Of a DNA stretch of 64,000 nt, positions 31,974 to 54,700 are shown piece after piece. Source of the stretch: Triplophysa rosa (Eukaryota > Chordata > Actinopteri > Cypriniformes > Nemacheilidae); the NCBI RefSeq assembly GCF_024868665.1, contig NC_079896.1:85001-149000 (forward strand), read 5' to 3'. The position numbers and the translations under genes were made by a program. Position 1 is the stretch's first letter. The number at the start of each line of letters is the position of its first letter. Under the pieces are notes generated by a model, which saw only the letters and a list, made by a program, of their open reading frames with translations, was not told the origin of the DNA and did not search any database.

Positions 31974-34577
31974 TTTATTATCAGTATTCATTCTGTGTAA
32001 AACGATGACAAAAGACAAAGCATTATGAAGAGACCCATATGCTAAAGACATCCTGCAAACACACTGAACAACTGCTGTATTTGCAATTTCCAACTTTAAT
32101 TTGGTAAAATCATACAATAAACATCTCATTTTTCGTGCAGTGCACAGCCTCTAACCTATTACAAAGCAAATACTCGAAGTCTAAGGGCTCCGGTGATGTT
32201 CTTTTACATGATTTGGAGAATTAAAAGCCACCCATTTCATGTTTAACAATTCACAACTTGTGTAATTAAGACTGAATTTATAGCCAAACCTGTCAGAGAA
32301 CACGACCGCCATAGCCCAATATACGCAAATGCAACAACAGAGAATAACCACATTTGTGTTACTTAAAATCGCCGTGTGCCAGAAATCCACGGGGGTTGGG
32401 GTAAAGACACAACTAAAGAAATTTGGAGGAAAAAACTGGAGAATCTGAACACTTTGCACAGACACACAATTAGAAAAATATCTGCAACATTTTTTTCAAA
32501 CCTTGGCATGGTTGTTTTACTTTCTAATTTTGGCTGCCAATTAAGCATTGCGATTGATCGAACCGAAACTAATCGTCAGAGAGACAGATTACAGATGAGG
32601 ATTTCTGCATTCAAAATGACCTTTAGACATTAAAAGCTCACACTACCCCGAAAAATATAAACTTCACGCATACGGGTGACATTCAACATTCAAGTGCCAG
32701 TGTTTTTGTACTGTCTTTTGGTCAAGTTGCTATCACTTTTAGGCTTACAAAAATAAATATCTCTCAAAAATGCTTAATAAATTACACAAACTAGCAGCAA
32801 AAGTAGAATCTAGTAATCTGTGTGCAAATAGCTAAATTCCCCACTGCTAATCCCCTGGTCCCAAATCAATCCTGTTAACTCCTGGAGAACCCTTCCCCTT
32901 TTGTAAACAAGCTGCGTTTCACAATCTTTACACACATTATTTGGAAGCTTAATGACACGCACTCAAGACATTTATATAAAACCCTAGATGTGCAATAAAA
33001 CAACTTTCATAAAACTCGATGGGCATAACACACACGAGAGCTTCGACCTAAGTAACAGCACTCCTCTAGAGTTACCTCAATACTGTCAATGCATCAGGTC
33101 GCCTTTAATTTCAGCAAAAGGCACAACACGCTTGAGATTAAATCTATTGCACTTTAGTTTAACGCATGCCGCTCGCCAAACTCAAGGAGAGACGGCCACA
33201 CTGTCAGCTGATGTCATTTCTAGAGTACCTCAACCTGAGACTACAGCTGCCATAATATAGGATTAAAGGGTGGATGGGAACTGGGGAAGAACCTCGTTCA
33301 CTACAATCCAACAGAACACCACAAGTCAAAACTGCAACCCCTCCCAGCCTCAGAGTCTCATCCTGCTCGCTTCCTCACCGCTAAAATAGATTTCTAACGT
33401 TCCCAGTCTGCCCTAAACTATGGGGATACAGGGGTCAGGAGGGAGCCGTGTCTCAAAAAATAAAACCGAGATGTCTTCCAGAATTCAACGCAGCTTGAAA
33501 GAGAGAAAAGAACAAATGAATCAAACATAAAAGCCTCCTGCAGAAATTGGTTTGAAAATTTCCTTGACCAAAAAACAAGAACACTAGCATGCGGATTAGT
33601 TCAGAGACAGGCTAGACTTTCAAGGCCAGCCCGCTCTGGCGCCATGGTCCGAGAGTAGCCATTTGAACTTTCACTATTGAAGTCGTCACAAGCCTACGGT
33701 TTCACTCCAAGTTCAAGAACCTTAAAAGAAAAAACGATCCAATTGCTACCTTCATAATTGTTCAAGTAAAAATGATAAACAGCTAGAGTGGTACTGAACT
33801 AGCTGCCACAACGTTACAATTGTCGAGCCGAGTGACACGCAGGTGCAGTTCAACGACTTCACAACAAAATTGCCTTTCGTGGAATGGCTTGGCTTTTATT
33901 TTCAGAACACTACAGTGTCTTTAACAGGTATCTCTCCAGGATAGAGTGAGCAACATCTTTCAACGTTTTTATTTCCTTGCAATTCCCACGCAAGAATGTA
34001 AAAGCCAATGAAGGAGGGTGAGGCCCCCGTTGAGAGCCCATTATTAATTTAAGTTCAAAATGAGATTGTGACAGACCGTTCCAGAGGTTGCCAAGGTTTG
34101 ATTACATCCAAGCTACTTTTTTGCCTTCCAAAACAAAATGGGGGAAATGATGATGGGACAAATTAGGTCAAATGTCAGCCAGACAGAGAAAGAAAAAAGT
34201 CTAAATTTAAAGGCACAGTACATTAACAAACAAATGATTCTCATTTAGTACAAAAGAAATCAGACAACATAGTGGAAAACCTCCAGAGAGTCCAAGAATC
34301 TAAAGCAAATTAACGGTCTCCTTTAACCCACTCTTCTACAGGTGAGCATATCATGAGACTGGTTCCAGCATCAGTTGTCCTGGTATCCTCATGGAATTAC
34401 ACCCTCTCCGGATGTGGTCAGAGAATCACAGCTGGTAATGTACTGCAAAGTTCTTCAAAGCTACACAGGGTAAATAGTCTGGCTATGGTACGTGGTTTCC
34501 ATTCAGTGAGAGTTTGCATGGTGATCCACCGTAATCATGAGGGGAAGGGGTGTGACGAGGTGAAGGAAAAGCGTATC
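31974..34577 (-). other. ddx3x: Probable long ddx3x 3' UTR
   Basis: About 2.6 kb after the stop with no transposon that I can recognise, unlike its surroundings. Minus-strand AATAAA signals are at 33895-33900 and 31974-31979. The length is similar to that of the long mammalian DDX3X 3' UTR. The true end needs transcript data. Confidence 0.5.
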
Positions 34578-42902
<8,325 letters not shown>

Positions 42903-44099
42903 AACTAACGAGTGTTGAGGGCTGATCTCGCGCACAAGCGGGTTTCTTTGTTTGCCGGTATGTCGCTCGTGCTTCTGTCGTGTCCTAGGATTTCTGTCGA
43001 CGCCGGTCCGTGACACTGTAAACTTTCAAATGAAAGGAAAGTAAAAAGGTACAGAAAACTTCAGCGTTGTTTTAACCTAAATGTTTCAGTTCAAATGTTA
43101 TTTATTTTAATCGGATGGCGACTTCTTGTCGACGATAGTCAGAACTCGAGCTGCGCGTCTTTCTCAATCTGAGGAGGGTGAAATAAGAGCGCAGCGGAAA
43201 CCGCGTCACTTTATTGGACGACGCGAGCAGATAAAAGTCACCTCGTTACGTGATGTCGCGAGACTTCGAGGACCGACGCACATCGAACTGTTTTTACCAT
43301 TATTACCACAGGGATGAACGCCGCACTGGCCTGCTGTTGTTGTAAAAGTTTCATCGTTTTATTTCCAGAAAGATCACATAGATGACATGTTGTCAGTGAA
43401 CCCATCTCTCGAATTAAATGTTTTGTACACTCTCACATGGACCTAAAGTCTTCATTAGCTACAGACACTTCAAATTTAGTATTTTCTCCAAACATATAAG
43501 CAGATGAAACAAAAAGGTCCGCCTTATATAATGAACATTTTAGAGAAATTAAACTAAATACCAGTTTCAAGTCAAAACTGGTGGACTGCTCCAAAACGTG
43601 ATGCATTTCATTCAGTGTACTGGAGACTGACAAATGACCGAAATAGGATTTATTTGATTTCGTTTGTCCTTTAAAGTGTAATCTTACAGTGTGCTGCGTT
43701 TGTACAGTGCTCTAAGGCAGATTGAGGAATATTATCCATGCATGTTTCACAAAAATGAGCTTTTGAAGAATTCAAGCAAAATCAGAAGGCAAATATGGAG
43801 ACATGTACAAAGAAGCAAAATGATGGACTGAGAAACTGATGACGTGTAGTTCTGCTTAAGATGGATTGGCACCCTGCTTAGGCTCAGTGTATGTTAGGAC
43901 GGCTGCAGGGCTCAGGTGGGGTTTCGGCAAACGTTTTAGAACAACCTTCAGTGCAATGTCATCTACTGAATGAAATCCATCAGGAAACGAGCACGAGTGC
44001 ATCTCTGTAACTCACGTGCATCAGGTATTTACACAATGCTCGCCTCGCCAGAATGCATCAAAAGCTTAGAAAAACTTAAGCTTGCATTTCAATGTATCT
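42903..44099. promoter_or_regulatory. ddx3x upstream region and usp9x-ddx3x gap
   Basis: The CpG-containing stretch just upstream of the ddx3x ATG (about 42,900-43,320) is the likely promoter and 5' UTR. Beyond it lies AT-rich sequence that may belong to the usp9x 3' flank. The genes are in tandem on the minus strand. The open frames here have no splice or homology support. Confidence 0.45.
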
Positions 44100-45712
44100 T
44101 TTATTGATCTAGTGGTGCAATGCTGTTGTTATTATATGACTGCAAAAAAGGAAGAAAAAAATGAAACCTTCACATGCGTAAGGCAGCTCCAGAATCTGAC
44201 CTCACACCTTCACCGTAAACAACAGTCTGCAAAACACAGGGCTCACCAAACTCTGCACAGTAAATATCTTTTTAAAAAGAATACAACTCTCTTTCGTTCA
44301 AAGCATCTCGTTCATCTCAATGTCAACAAAATAACCTCAATCAAGAAAAACAGCAACAAATAATAACAGTACAGCAACTCTCTTTCTTCAGCTCTTCTCT
44401 TCTTGGTGTGGTAGCCAAATGAGAACGAGCCCTACGTGTTATAAATACAGGACAATATGTGACCCTGGACAACAAAACCAGTCTTATGGGTCAATTTTTC
44501 AAAATTGAGATTTTACATCACCTGAAAGCTGAATAATTAAGCTGTCTATTGATGTATGGGTTGTTAGAATAGGACAATATCAGGTGGAGATACTACAGTT
44601 TAAAACTCTGGAATCTGAGGGTGCAAAAAAATCAAAATATTGAGAAAATCGCCTTTGAAGTTGTTAATCGGAGGCACTGTAGCAGGCCACCCACTCACAA
44701 AAATAAAGTTTTGATATATTTATTTGCTAAATATCTTCATGGAACATGATCTTTACTTAAAATCCTAATAATTTTTGGCATAAAAGAAAAATAGATAATT
44801 TTGACCTATACAATGTATTTTTGGCTTTTACTAAAAATGTTTCTGTGCTACTTAAGACTGGTTTTGTGATCCAGGGTCACATATGTGCTGCTTCTGAGAC
44901 CCCACTGTAAATCTCCTTGGATCCAGAAGTGACCGTGGCTGAGTGTTGATTGGATGGGGACAGAGTAAGTGGGAGGGGTTAAGAGGCAGCTTCGGAATTA
45001 GGCCAACTGCACTTCCATTCAATAAGAGCTTTGAGAGACACTTTCCAGTCAGTTTAAAATTCCTACTAAACATTAAGTGGCAGTAAATGTGTATGTGAGC
45101 TTGATGAAGTGAATGGATGAGCAGCGCTGCAGTGACGATCTCAAACTCCTAGATTAATAAAAGAAACAAGTCAACGCAACAACTGAATTTGGGGGGACGA
45201 AACATTTGTCAGCCGGTTCACAATATTCACCCAACACATCAAACTCATCTGCACGTAAGAACACAACAGTCACACATTCCTTCACTCTGCTCCTGTGGTA
45301 TTATTATACAAAGATGATGATGATGATGTAGTCACGTCGAGCCCAAACAGCTCAAGAATCGCAGTGGAAATGAGGAGAGGGGGGTGTTGTCCCACAGTCC
45401 GGATCTATGCACACTATATACACCATCACCATTCCTGAAGATTTACAACTATGGTGACTGTTATCAATAAAGAGTTGTACATACTGTAGGCAGCATGTGT
45501 GTGTGTGTGTGTGTGTGCATGCACCAAACTCTGAGGTGCCGACAGTGTTGAGACTCAAATCCATGCCATGTTGTTGTGAAAGGAACAGATGTAGATCGGA
45601 AAGTTGGATGAGATGAAGTATGTAAAGCAAAAGAGATTTCTCCATCCCTGGGGTCTGGCAGGTGTCTTGTCCCGCAGCAGTCCTTCAACGAGAAACAGGC
45701 GTGTGCCAAGTG
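44100..45712 (-). other. usp9x: Probable usp9x 3' UTR
   Basis: 1.6 kb after the TAG stop, with minus-strand AATAAA at 44100-44105. It includes a (GT)n run (about 45498-45519) and an entire 422-bp MITE at 44459-44880. Confidence 0.4.
44459..44880. mobile_element. DNA-transposon MITE (422 bp) within the usp9x 3' UTR
   Basis: The ends are GTGACCCTGGACAACAAAAC and GTTTTGTGATCCAGGGTCAC, inverted repeats of about 27 bp that are nearly perfect, flanked by ATAT (44455-44458 and 44881-44884). This terminal sequence is common in cyprinid genomes; the superfamily is not assigned. Confidence 0.75.
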
Positions 45713-48700
45713 CTACTCTTCGGTCTGGATGGGGGCCGTCTCTTCCGTTCCCTCCCAGCTCTCCTGAGGCCTCTGAGGGGGCTGCTGGGGGTTATTCATA
45801 TGCTGGGCGGCCGGACCGGTGTAGGGCTGCCCGTGAGGGTGATTATTAGGCTGTAGAGAGAATGCGTATCAAGACGTGAAACCTAACGTGACAGAAAACA
45901 AGAAACGTCTCGTCTGCATTTCTAAAGGCAAACACCGTCATTCTCATCGTGGAGTTTTGAGGCTCGGCGTGAATGAGCCTTAAATGTGCACACTTAGCCG
46001 TAGACATCAATGGTCTTTGAAATGTGCATAGTTAGTTTTAGCCAATCTAACTCCTCCGTTACCTGCTGATATTGCGTCCCGGACGAGTGAGGGTACAGGG
46101 TGGTGTCTTCAGGGGGCGAAGCGTCATGATCATCAGGTGCTTCCTGATCATCTGGCTCCTGAACAAAACTAAACATGTTAGCTTTTCAATTGAAAAAGAA
46201 TCATTACACATTTGTGTATTTTCCAAATATAAGTAATAGACATATGCCCGGTTAACCTAAAATATATATCACGTGATTTATGCACAATTTGTGAGTGCAG
46301 TACGGTAAAATGCTGCTGCATCCGAAAGCCAGAGGGCGCTCTCGTGCAGAAACTCCAAATACGCACTGCAGAAGAAGACCATAACACAGTTCTAGGAAAT
46401 GCGTAAGGACATGTTTTTATCACTGATCCTCAAGCCTCCTCAGGTATTTTCATGATAATAAAGTATATTTATAATGATCATGTTTGACGGGTGTTGCTTT
46501 TTTAAATGCACGTTATAAGCGACTTAAACTCGCACTGCTTTTAGATCGAGCAGCATTTCCTACTGATCCCAGAGCCGTACTTCACGGACAAGCTACGCAT
46601 CAATAAAATAATCGATATTTTGCATTATCTCAGCCAACTCGGTTTCAGCAGGATTTAGTGGTAACCGCGGTTAACCGGGCACATGTCTAATAAGTAACTT
46701 GAAAATTGGTACATTCATTACGCTGGATTCACAAGGTGCTGAAGCGTGGCCAACATAATGACAACAGCCAATCAAATTGTTCTCCGGTCTTGCATGAACG
46801 CAATTGGCTAGCGCCTGCACTAGGTTATTTGCATAAGGCGATCTGATTGGCTAGCGCCTGCACTAGGTTATTTGCATAAGGCGATCTGATTGGCCAACAA
46901 CGCCTGCGTTGGCGCTTGAAAAGTTGAGAAATGTTCAACTTGGCGCGAGCAACGCCAATGATGCAACGCTGACGGACCCACAATTCAGTTCAGCAACGGA
47001 TGACGTCACCTATTCAAAGTACATGAGAAGCGTTGATGCTGACGCCCCGTGTGAATCCAGCATTAGACCTGAGATTTACTGGCTCACCTCTTCAGGACAG
47101 AGTTCACAGGCCTTGGCCAAAGTCATGCGGGCGCTGTGAGAGCGTTCTAGAAAATATCCGTTAGACGTCTCATTGCTCTGTACTGGAGGAGACCAGTTGT
47201 TGTAGCTGTATTGAGGATTTCCAGTGTACGGCCTCCTCTCCAACTCATCACCCAGCCATTCCACTGCCCATGTCCACTTTCTCTTCAGATCGCCGTTACT
47301 CTGCAGTGCAACAGTTACAACATTTGACCACATGCACAGAGCGCTCTTAAGAATTTAACAGAATAACAGAAGGTGTGAGGGTTGAGGTTGCCTTAACCGC
47401 ATTAATAGTGTAAAATGTAGTTTATAATTAGAATCCAGTGTTTGTATTAAAAAGGTAAACAGAGTTTTGTTTTACTGCTGTCACTTAATAACTAACACGA
47501 AGATTATTTCTATATAATCATATTCAATCATAATCATGATCACATTTCACAGGGTTGTTTTTTTCTCCTCTTAAGGGTGAAGAGAAGCTTTGTCATCTGA
47601 AGGGTCAAAATCCAAGTTGTACAATTACTCATGTCCTCGCATCTAAACAACATGAATGTGGCCGTCCGTCGTCATGATTTACAGTAGTTTGCCCTCATCT
47701 CCCCAACTAACTAGCACAAACACTAACCTTATGGACACCAGCACATGACATCACTATTGTAATCCCCAGCAGGTATGCGCACATATATTTTTTGTATTAA
47801 AGCATCACAGGTGAATGTAGATGAAAGACGGACAGTCCCGCTCACCTGTAAGATCTGATAAGCCACAGAGCAGTTGGTGAAAAGCGCCACCATACACTTA
47901 ATGCACTGATAGGCCCGTTTCTGATAATGGTTTTTAGAGCGCTGGATGGTGTCAAAAAGGCCATCGCGGTCATCAGGAATGCCCTTCAGAACATTGTGGA
48001 TCCTGCACAGAGAAGGATACGGTAATGTGACTGGGTCTTCATATGCCCTCTGACGTTCTGATGCTCTGTAACGCACCTGTGCGTCTGCCACGAGTCCTCG
48101 ATCAGAAGAATCTGAAGCAGCAGGTCCAGGTACGGCCTCAACTCGTAAGTGTAGGAATACGCCACCTGGCAGAGACACAAGGTTCAGTGCGAGTGTCAGT
48201 CAGGAACATGAGACACTGTGATCAGCGACTGAGGACACAAACCTGCCAGAGCAGTTCACTGAGAACTGTGGAAGAGAACTGAGGATTCTCCCAGCAGCAG
48301 AAGCGCAGCAGTTTCACCGTCTCCTCAGAGTTACTGCAGTCCTCGATGATCTTCTTCACATAGCTTGTGCGCACAAACAGGATCTCAGCCACCAGTTGTT
48401 GCAGCGGCATTATGGGAGCGGTGAGGCTGGGGTCACCGCACGGGTTTGGCAGTGGCGGGTTACCTGTGAGAGCGAGAACAGCAGAGCGCAGCTGAAAAAC
48501 ACAGCCTTCGCTTGATGCAACAGGTGAAGATGACAACACAACTGAAACTCACCGTTAATGGAGGACTGCATGCGTGAAAAAATGTCACAGCAGCGCACCA
48601 GCTGCGACACAACCGCGTAGAGTTTACCCAGCTCTGCGTACTGATATTTGATGGGAGGACCAGGACCTTCATCCAGCGCCACCAGCATGAACGTGGCTGG

Positions 48701-51700
48701 CATGCTCAACGTCAAAAGCTGCGTCTTCTCTGCCAACCCTATGACAGAACGTGACTTTGACATAAACCTACAGAGAGCTAACAGGCTTAAAATCCAAGCG
48801 CTCCCACACGCCGAGCGGATGAGTTCTTACCCAGATTGGCGTACATGACAAAGAGATTGAAGTACTGCTGAAGGTGGCGTCCGTGTTCTGACACTTCTCT
48901 CCTCAGTAAGTTCAGCACTGCTTGTAACAGATGATCGCTCAGGGTTCCACTGTCACAGGCCTGCTGACCAGAACAAAGGTCACGTATTCATTCATCACCT
49001 CCACACGTCTTTACACTAGACTGTACCTTTCAGTTTGTCTAGGTACTTGGTAAACAAAAGGGGAACACAAGTTTCTCTGTTACCTTTGTGGATGAGGTGA
49101 CGGGGGCGGGACAGGGTCCGTCTTGCAGTGAAAAGTGTGCGATGAAAACTACCAGCTTGGCAAAAGCACCGCGGACCTCGGCACTTGGGCACTCCAGCAG
49201 GTACTCCGAGAACCGCGTGGGAAAGGCAAACAGGACATTGTGTGCGAACCAGCTGCGGACGTTTTTACTGTGACGCAGGAGGACGCACAAAGCGTCGTAC
49301 CTGTGAGCAAAAAGAAATCAGTGCTGAACACACTTGACTAAATTTATGATGGCTCATTTAGGTTAAGGCACTCGTATGTAGGGCACAACTGTAACTAAAG
49401 TTTTCCTTTATAGTACTTTAGACAAATAAAATGTGAAGACAATGGGCCTTATTCATGAAACACGAGCTCGTCACTGCCCTTTTTTGCACAGCTGTCCAAA
49501 CACAGTGGAGGAGACGCAGGACGAACACTACATTGACCAACCATCATACACAACAACGGAGAAGTTAATAATGCTGGTTACTGCATTTTTATATCAGTCT
49601 ATTCAGTAATACTCTTTCAAATAAGACACTATAGTAACATGTAGCTGTCATGGATGTTCCAAATCACAGCAACCAACCTGTCTCCAGAAAAAGGCGCAGT
49701 GCTTCCAAAGCGCTCTCAAGTGCCACCAGCTGGTCATTTTCAAAAGAGCACCAGGTATTATTTCAGCTGGCTAAAAACGCTTTGGTGGACGCAGTTTAAT
49801 TGATGAATTTATTGGTAAGCATATAGCCTATTATGCATTTATGCAATAATGTTGCCAAACCAGAGAATGAAGTCCAGAGGATTCCAGCATTCCTACGTAA
49901 TTTGCGCAGATGTAGTGCAGAGGCGGAGATTATGCTAATTATGAATGAGCGTGCATGCGCAATCTGTTTACGGGCGATTGGAATTCATTAACATACACAC
50001 ATTTCACTATCAAATCTGATGTATACGAAGTATTTGTGAATCCGGAGGAAAGTCTTCTGTAAGGTCCGTTTTAAGCGCAAATTACTCAAAATTGACACAT
50101 ATATTTATGAATGTTTCATGAATGAGGCCCATAGTGTCCAAACGGACAGAGGTGGCGTATTGAAAACAGCAGCTGATGCTCACCAGTCACTAGCAGGGCC
50201 TCGAACAACCTTCTTCGTGTGGAATCCTGTGCTGAAGAGAAACCTAGCAGCAAGCTGAATACTTATCATGGCTATCTCTTCAGCTTCTGGTAAAAGATGA
50301 TCTTGACCTAGAAAAATCCACAGGAAGACGAAAGCATTTCACTACATCTGCCATCTGAACATCATCTTACCCAAGATACCAAAGGCTAAACGCACCTGGA
50401 GGAGGGTTCAGGTAGACACTGTTACACGTCAGCAGCTTTTTAACAAACTGAAAATACTCCAGGCTGTACTGCATGCGGCTGTGCATGAACTGCACGTTCT
50501 GTTTGCGAACGCTGGCCTCGATGGCCAGGGGCATTTTAGGCTGGTTGGGCCGGGGCGCGAGCGTCAGTTCGGAAATGTACTTCAACAGCTCGCCGTCGCC
50601 CCCTGCAGCGTCCAAGCGCTCATAGAACAGAATGTAAGCATTCCACCAACGTTTTTGACGCCGGTACGACATTCGCTTCATCATGTGGTCAAACACCTCA
50701 CCCATGTACTCTCCACCAAAGCACTGGTTTTTCATCTCCTCGTCATCGTCCATCTTACACTCTGTTACATCACCGTCGTCAAACTTATACCAGCGGTCTT
50801 TCAGGCCATCGCTGGTGCTGCCATGACGCTGAATGATGTAAGAGTAATAATGTCCACCGCTGGCCTGTCCCGAGTGTACCAGCACACCCACCAGACGGTA
50901 TCGGGAGCTGCCGTTCGGCTCAGACTCCGTCGGAGAGTTCTCGGGGATGACCTGGCTCTCCAGCGGGACCTCGTCGCCCTCCAGCTTCGCCACACCTGCC
51001 ACCGTATAAGGCTCCATGTCCAGCTCACGAGGGAACTCGAAGTAATCGTTGAATTTAATCGCACACTCACGCTCCCAATCATAATCGAAGCGCTTTAACT
51101 GAATGGCCAAGACCGGCGGGAGTTTCTTGATGAGGAGACGCTTCACCGTGTCGACCTGCATGGCACGAGACGACAAAAAAAGTGTCACCAACTTCGTACT
51201 TCAGGCAACTACAAGCAACTTCAGTTAAACTCTTGTGCATGCATCCCACCTTCTTGTTACACTTCTCACAGTGGTAAGCATTGGCTCCTTCCAGTAAATC
51301 CCCTTTGACATACTGTTCTAAAGAGTCCAGGAGATTTTGGTGGTTCCTGATGTCAACATTTAACGTTGTGAAGGATTCCTCACACTCATACCTACAAGAA
51401 GACGTACAAACAAATGAATGTTCTCTCAAGAAGATACAAGCTCGGAAAGACAGACACAGAGAACTTTTCTTACCTGTGAGGACAACCCTGACAGATCTTC
51501 TGATCGGCAAATGAGCCACCCAAGATCCTGCTGAGCATGCTGGGATGGCCGAGGGCTTTCAACGCCTCATCCAGAGTGTCCACCAGTGAATTGAAGAACT
51601 CCAGGGCATCGTGCTGCTCTCTTAGATTCACTGGTTCTCCCCATAACCTGCAGTGGAAGTTATAAAAAGAAATCTCCTGTGTCACAGTTGGTTGGGTTTA

Positions 51701-54700
51701 GAATCACCAGGTTTCCACTCATGGATTTAATTGGAATTTTCAAATATCGTATATAAATAAAACTTTCATAATGTACATGTGAGACATGTGCCAAGGTGTT
51801 GACTCAAACGCCTGAATCGTCCTAATATGATTCTGTTTTTCTGAACAAGTCATAAAAACGCTGCAAATCTGCGAATATATTTTTCTTTCCATTCAACTGG
51901 ATAGAAACGCAGCTAATGTTGCTCTAATGTTTTTATGGCACCACAGATCTACAATGTGGTCCCTGCACATTCATCTAGATATGAGAAAGCATTTACTTTA
52001 CACAACATAACATAACAAATGTGATTCTAGTATGGCTGATGACGATTCAATTCAATTTGATTTATATAGCGTTTCACAATGTGTATTGTTCCAAAGCAGC
52101 TTTACAGGAGAAAATAAGAAAAACCGAAAAGGTCAAACACAGCACAGTGCATGGTGTTTGTAGAACAAGTAAGATCATTCTAATAAAGGGATGTTAAAGG
52201 AATTTACTGAATCTTTAAGCTAATCTAATATCAGCGGTCTCCCGGTGAACCAGCCAACATGGCCCTGTGGCGAGGAACCCGAAGTCCAATGAGAAATAAA
52301 TGGAGAAAAACCTTGTGAGAAACCAGACTCAGCCGAGAGGACCAGATCTCCTCTGACGTGTCACAGCTGCACTCACTGACTTTCATTAAAAGTTACTGAG
52401 GAAATGTTTATGAATAAGAGGGAGAGCTTATTAGTTGTGATTTAGGAACTTTCATTTGTTGAAACGGCTTAGGTCTTATCACTGTTATGCTGACGACATA
52501 CGATACCACTGTAGCACCTCGCATTACAGCCTGCCTAGAAGACATCTCGACTTGGATGAAAGAGCATTACCTCCAGCTGAACCCTGCCAAGACAGAACTA
52601 CTCGTGTTTCCGGCACACCCCACGGTGCAACACGATCTCACCATCCAACTTGGCAATACCACAATCGCTCCTTCCAAAACAGCCAGGAACCTCGGAGTCA
52701 TATTTGACAAACAGCTGTCCTTCCAATGATCACATTGCAAAGACGACACGGTCATGTCGATATGCCTTATTCTACATTAGAAAGGTCAGACCCTATCTCA
52801 CTGAGCATGCGGCACAACTCCTTGTCCAGGCCCCGGTCATCTCAAGGTTGGACTACTGCAATGCTCTCCTTGCTGGTCTTCCTGCAAAGGCTATCGAGCA
52901 ACTCCAGCTGGTTCGGTACGCAGCAGCACGCCTCGTCTTCCAACAGCCCAAAAGGGCTCATGTGACGGCCCTTTTCATCTCTCTCCACTGGCTACCGGAT
53001 GAAGCCCGTATCAGATTCAAGTCACTAATGCTTGCCTACAGGACTATCACTGGATCTGCACCGGCATACTTTCACACCCTCCTACACCCCATCAAGATCC
53101 CTGCGTTCAGCAAACCAGCGGCGTCTTGTATTGCCTTCTCATAAGGGCAGTAAATCACTTTCCCGCTCTTTCTCCTTCACAACTCCTTCCTGGTGGAACA
53201 TTCTTCCTAACTCAGTCCGGGCAACCACATCTCTCACAACTAGGGATGTTAATGATTGATTAATTGTCGATAACAGTTTACTCGAAATAACTTAAGGATG
53301 ATGGAGTTCAAGGTCATGCATGTTGTGTGCGGCTCATGCACAAAACACCTACAGCAGAATCATGGAAAACCACAATGGCTGTCCACTTATTACATTACTT
53401 GGCTACCGACACACCTTCGTTTTACATTTTTATAGAAATAAAAGAAAGTTAATTTGGACAATGGACGCAAGAGTTCGCGAGGCTCACATCTGTCAGCGCG
53501 AGCTGCAGCCGTGAGGCGCGATGATTGACAGGTCAAGGTGGAGGAGAGCTTTTGTTAAAAAAAATTTAATTTCTTTGTTTAATATAAGTAGTGTTGTCCA
53601 TAACTTGTTTGAGCGGTCGTTCGTTCATTAGAAATATATTAGGCTAACTAATGCTGATTTCAACAACTTGAAACATTAAAATGTCAATTTCACTGCAACT
53701 ACAAGTTTGGCCTTAGCATATGACTGGTACCCTTTTCCATACCTAAAGCCTGTATTTTCCTCCTAAGAACTTCAAATAAGGTCGTCACCTGTAAATAAAT
53801 TCGCACAGATGTTTTTTTGTTTTAAAACGCGCTGTAATTCCTTAGTTAGACTACCTTAGTTGATTTTATTTATTGAAGCAAATGCAATACAAAGCTAAAC
53901 TAGACAGACACTGACCATAAAACGACAACGAAAACAATATTTATATGCGGTGGTGATCAGCAGGATTAGTAATTCTTCCTCACATTGCAGTCACGTATAA
54001 AAAGGACAACAGGCACAATGGCTCCGTCTTTGTTTTTAGGATCAATTAACAGTCAGCATGGTGGTATCAAGCCCGTTTACTTTATTTATAATCAACATTA
54101 TAAACAATAAAGCCAGATATTCTTGTCAGATCTAGGTTTTGTTTCTGGGAGTTAGAGAAGCGTGTTTTCTCCGCTATCGGCTTGTTAACCGTCGGCTTGT
54201 TGAACAGACTTTCGCCAGAATAAAATAGACCTAGGCTATATGTTTGTTTTTCTTATCGAGAACATGTAAAACAAATTAAACAAGATAACCATATATCACA
54301 GTCAATATACGTTGCGTTTTGTTCATTTTGTTTTGTGTGTTTGGTTTTTGTATGATTTCGCGCAGGTTTAAATGCAGTTTTTTAATGTATTTTTCTATTT
54401 TTTTCTATCTTTTCAATATTATATCAACAGGATATAATATTAGTGTGTTATGAATATTTAATTATAATTATAAGCTTGATGTGAAATTATGACTTGATAA
54501 AAACGTAACAAATTATGTCTTTTTAAGCTTAATTTAAATAAACAAGTATTCGTTTTTTATGAGCTCAAATATTCAAATATGAAATTATTGAAAACGCCCA
54601 TCCCTAGTGTCCATGCACATTCAGAAACAAATCAACCTATTTTCTCACACTGACACATGCAATGATATGAATTCACTTATATGCAATTGCTAGAGTGCAC

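Noticed and set aside
43126..43317. 63-residue plus-strand open frame upstream of ddx3x
   Set aside because: No splice or homology support; it lies in the probable promoter region.
50481..51098. 205-residue plus-strand open frame
   Set aside because: Antisense shadow of the 760-nt usp9x catalytic exon.
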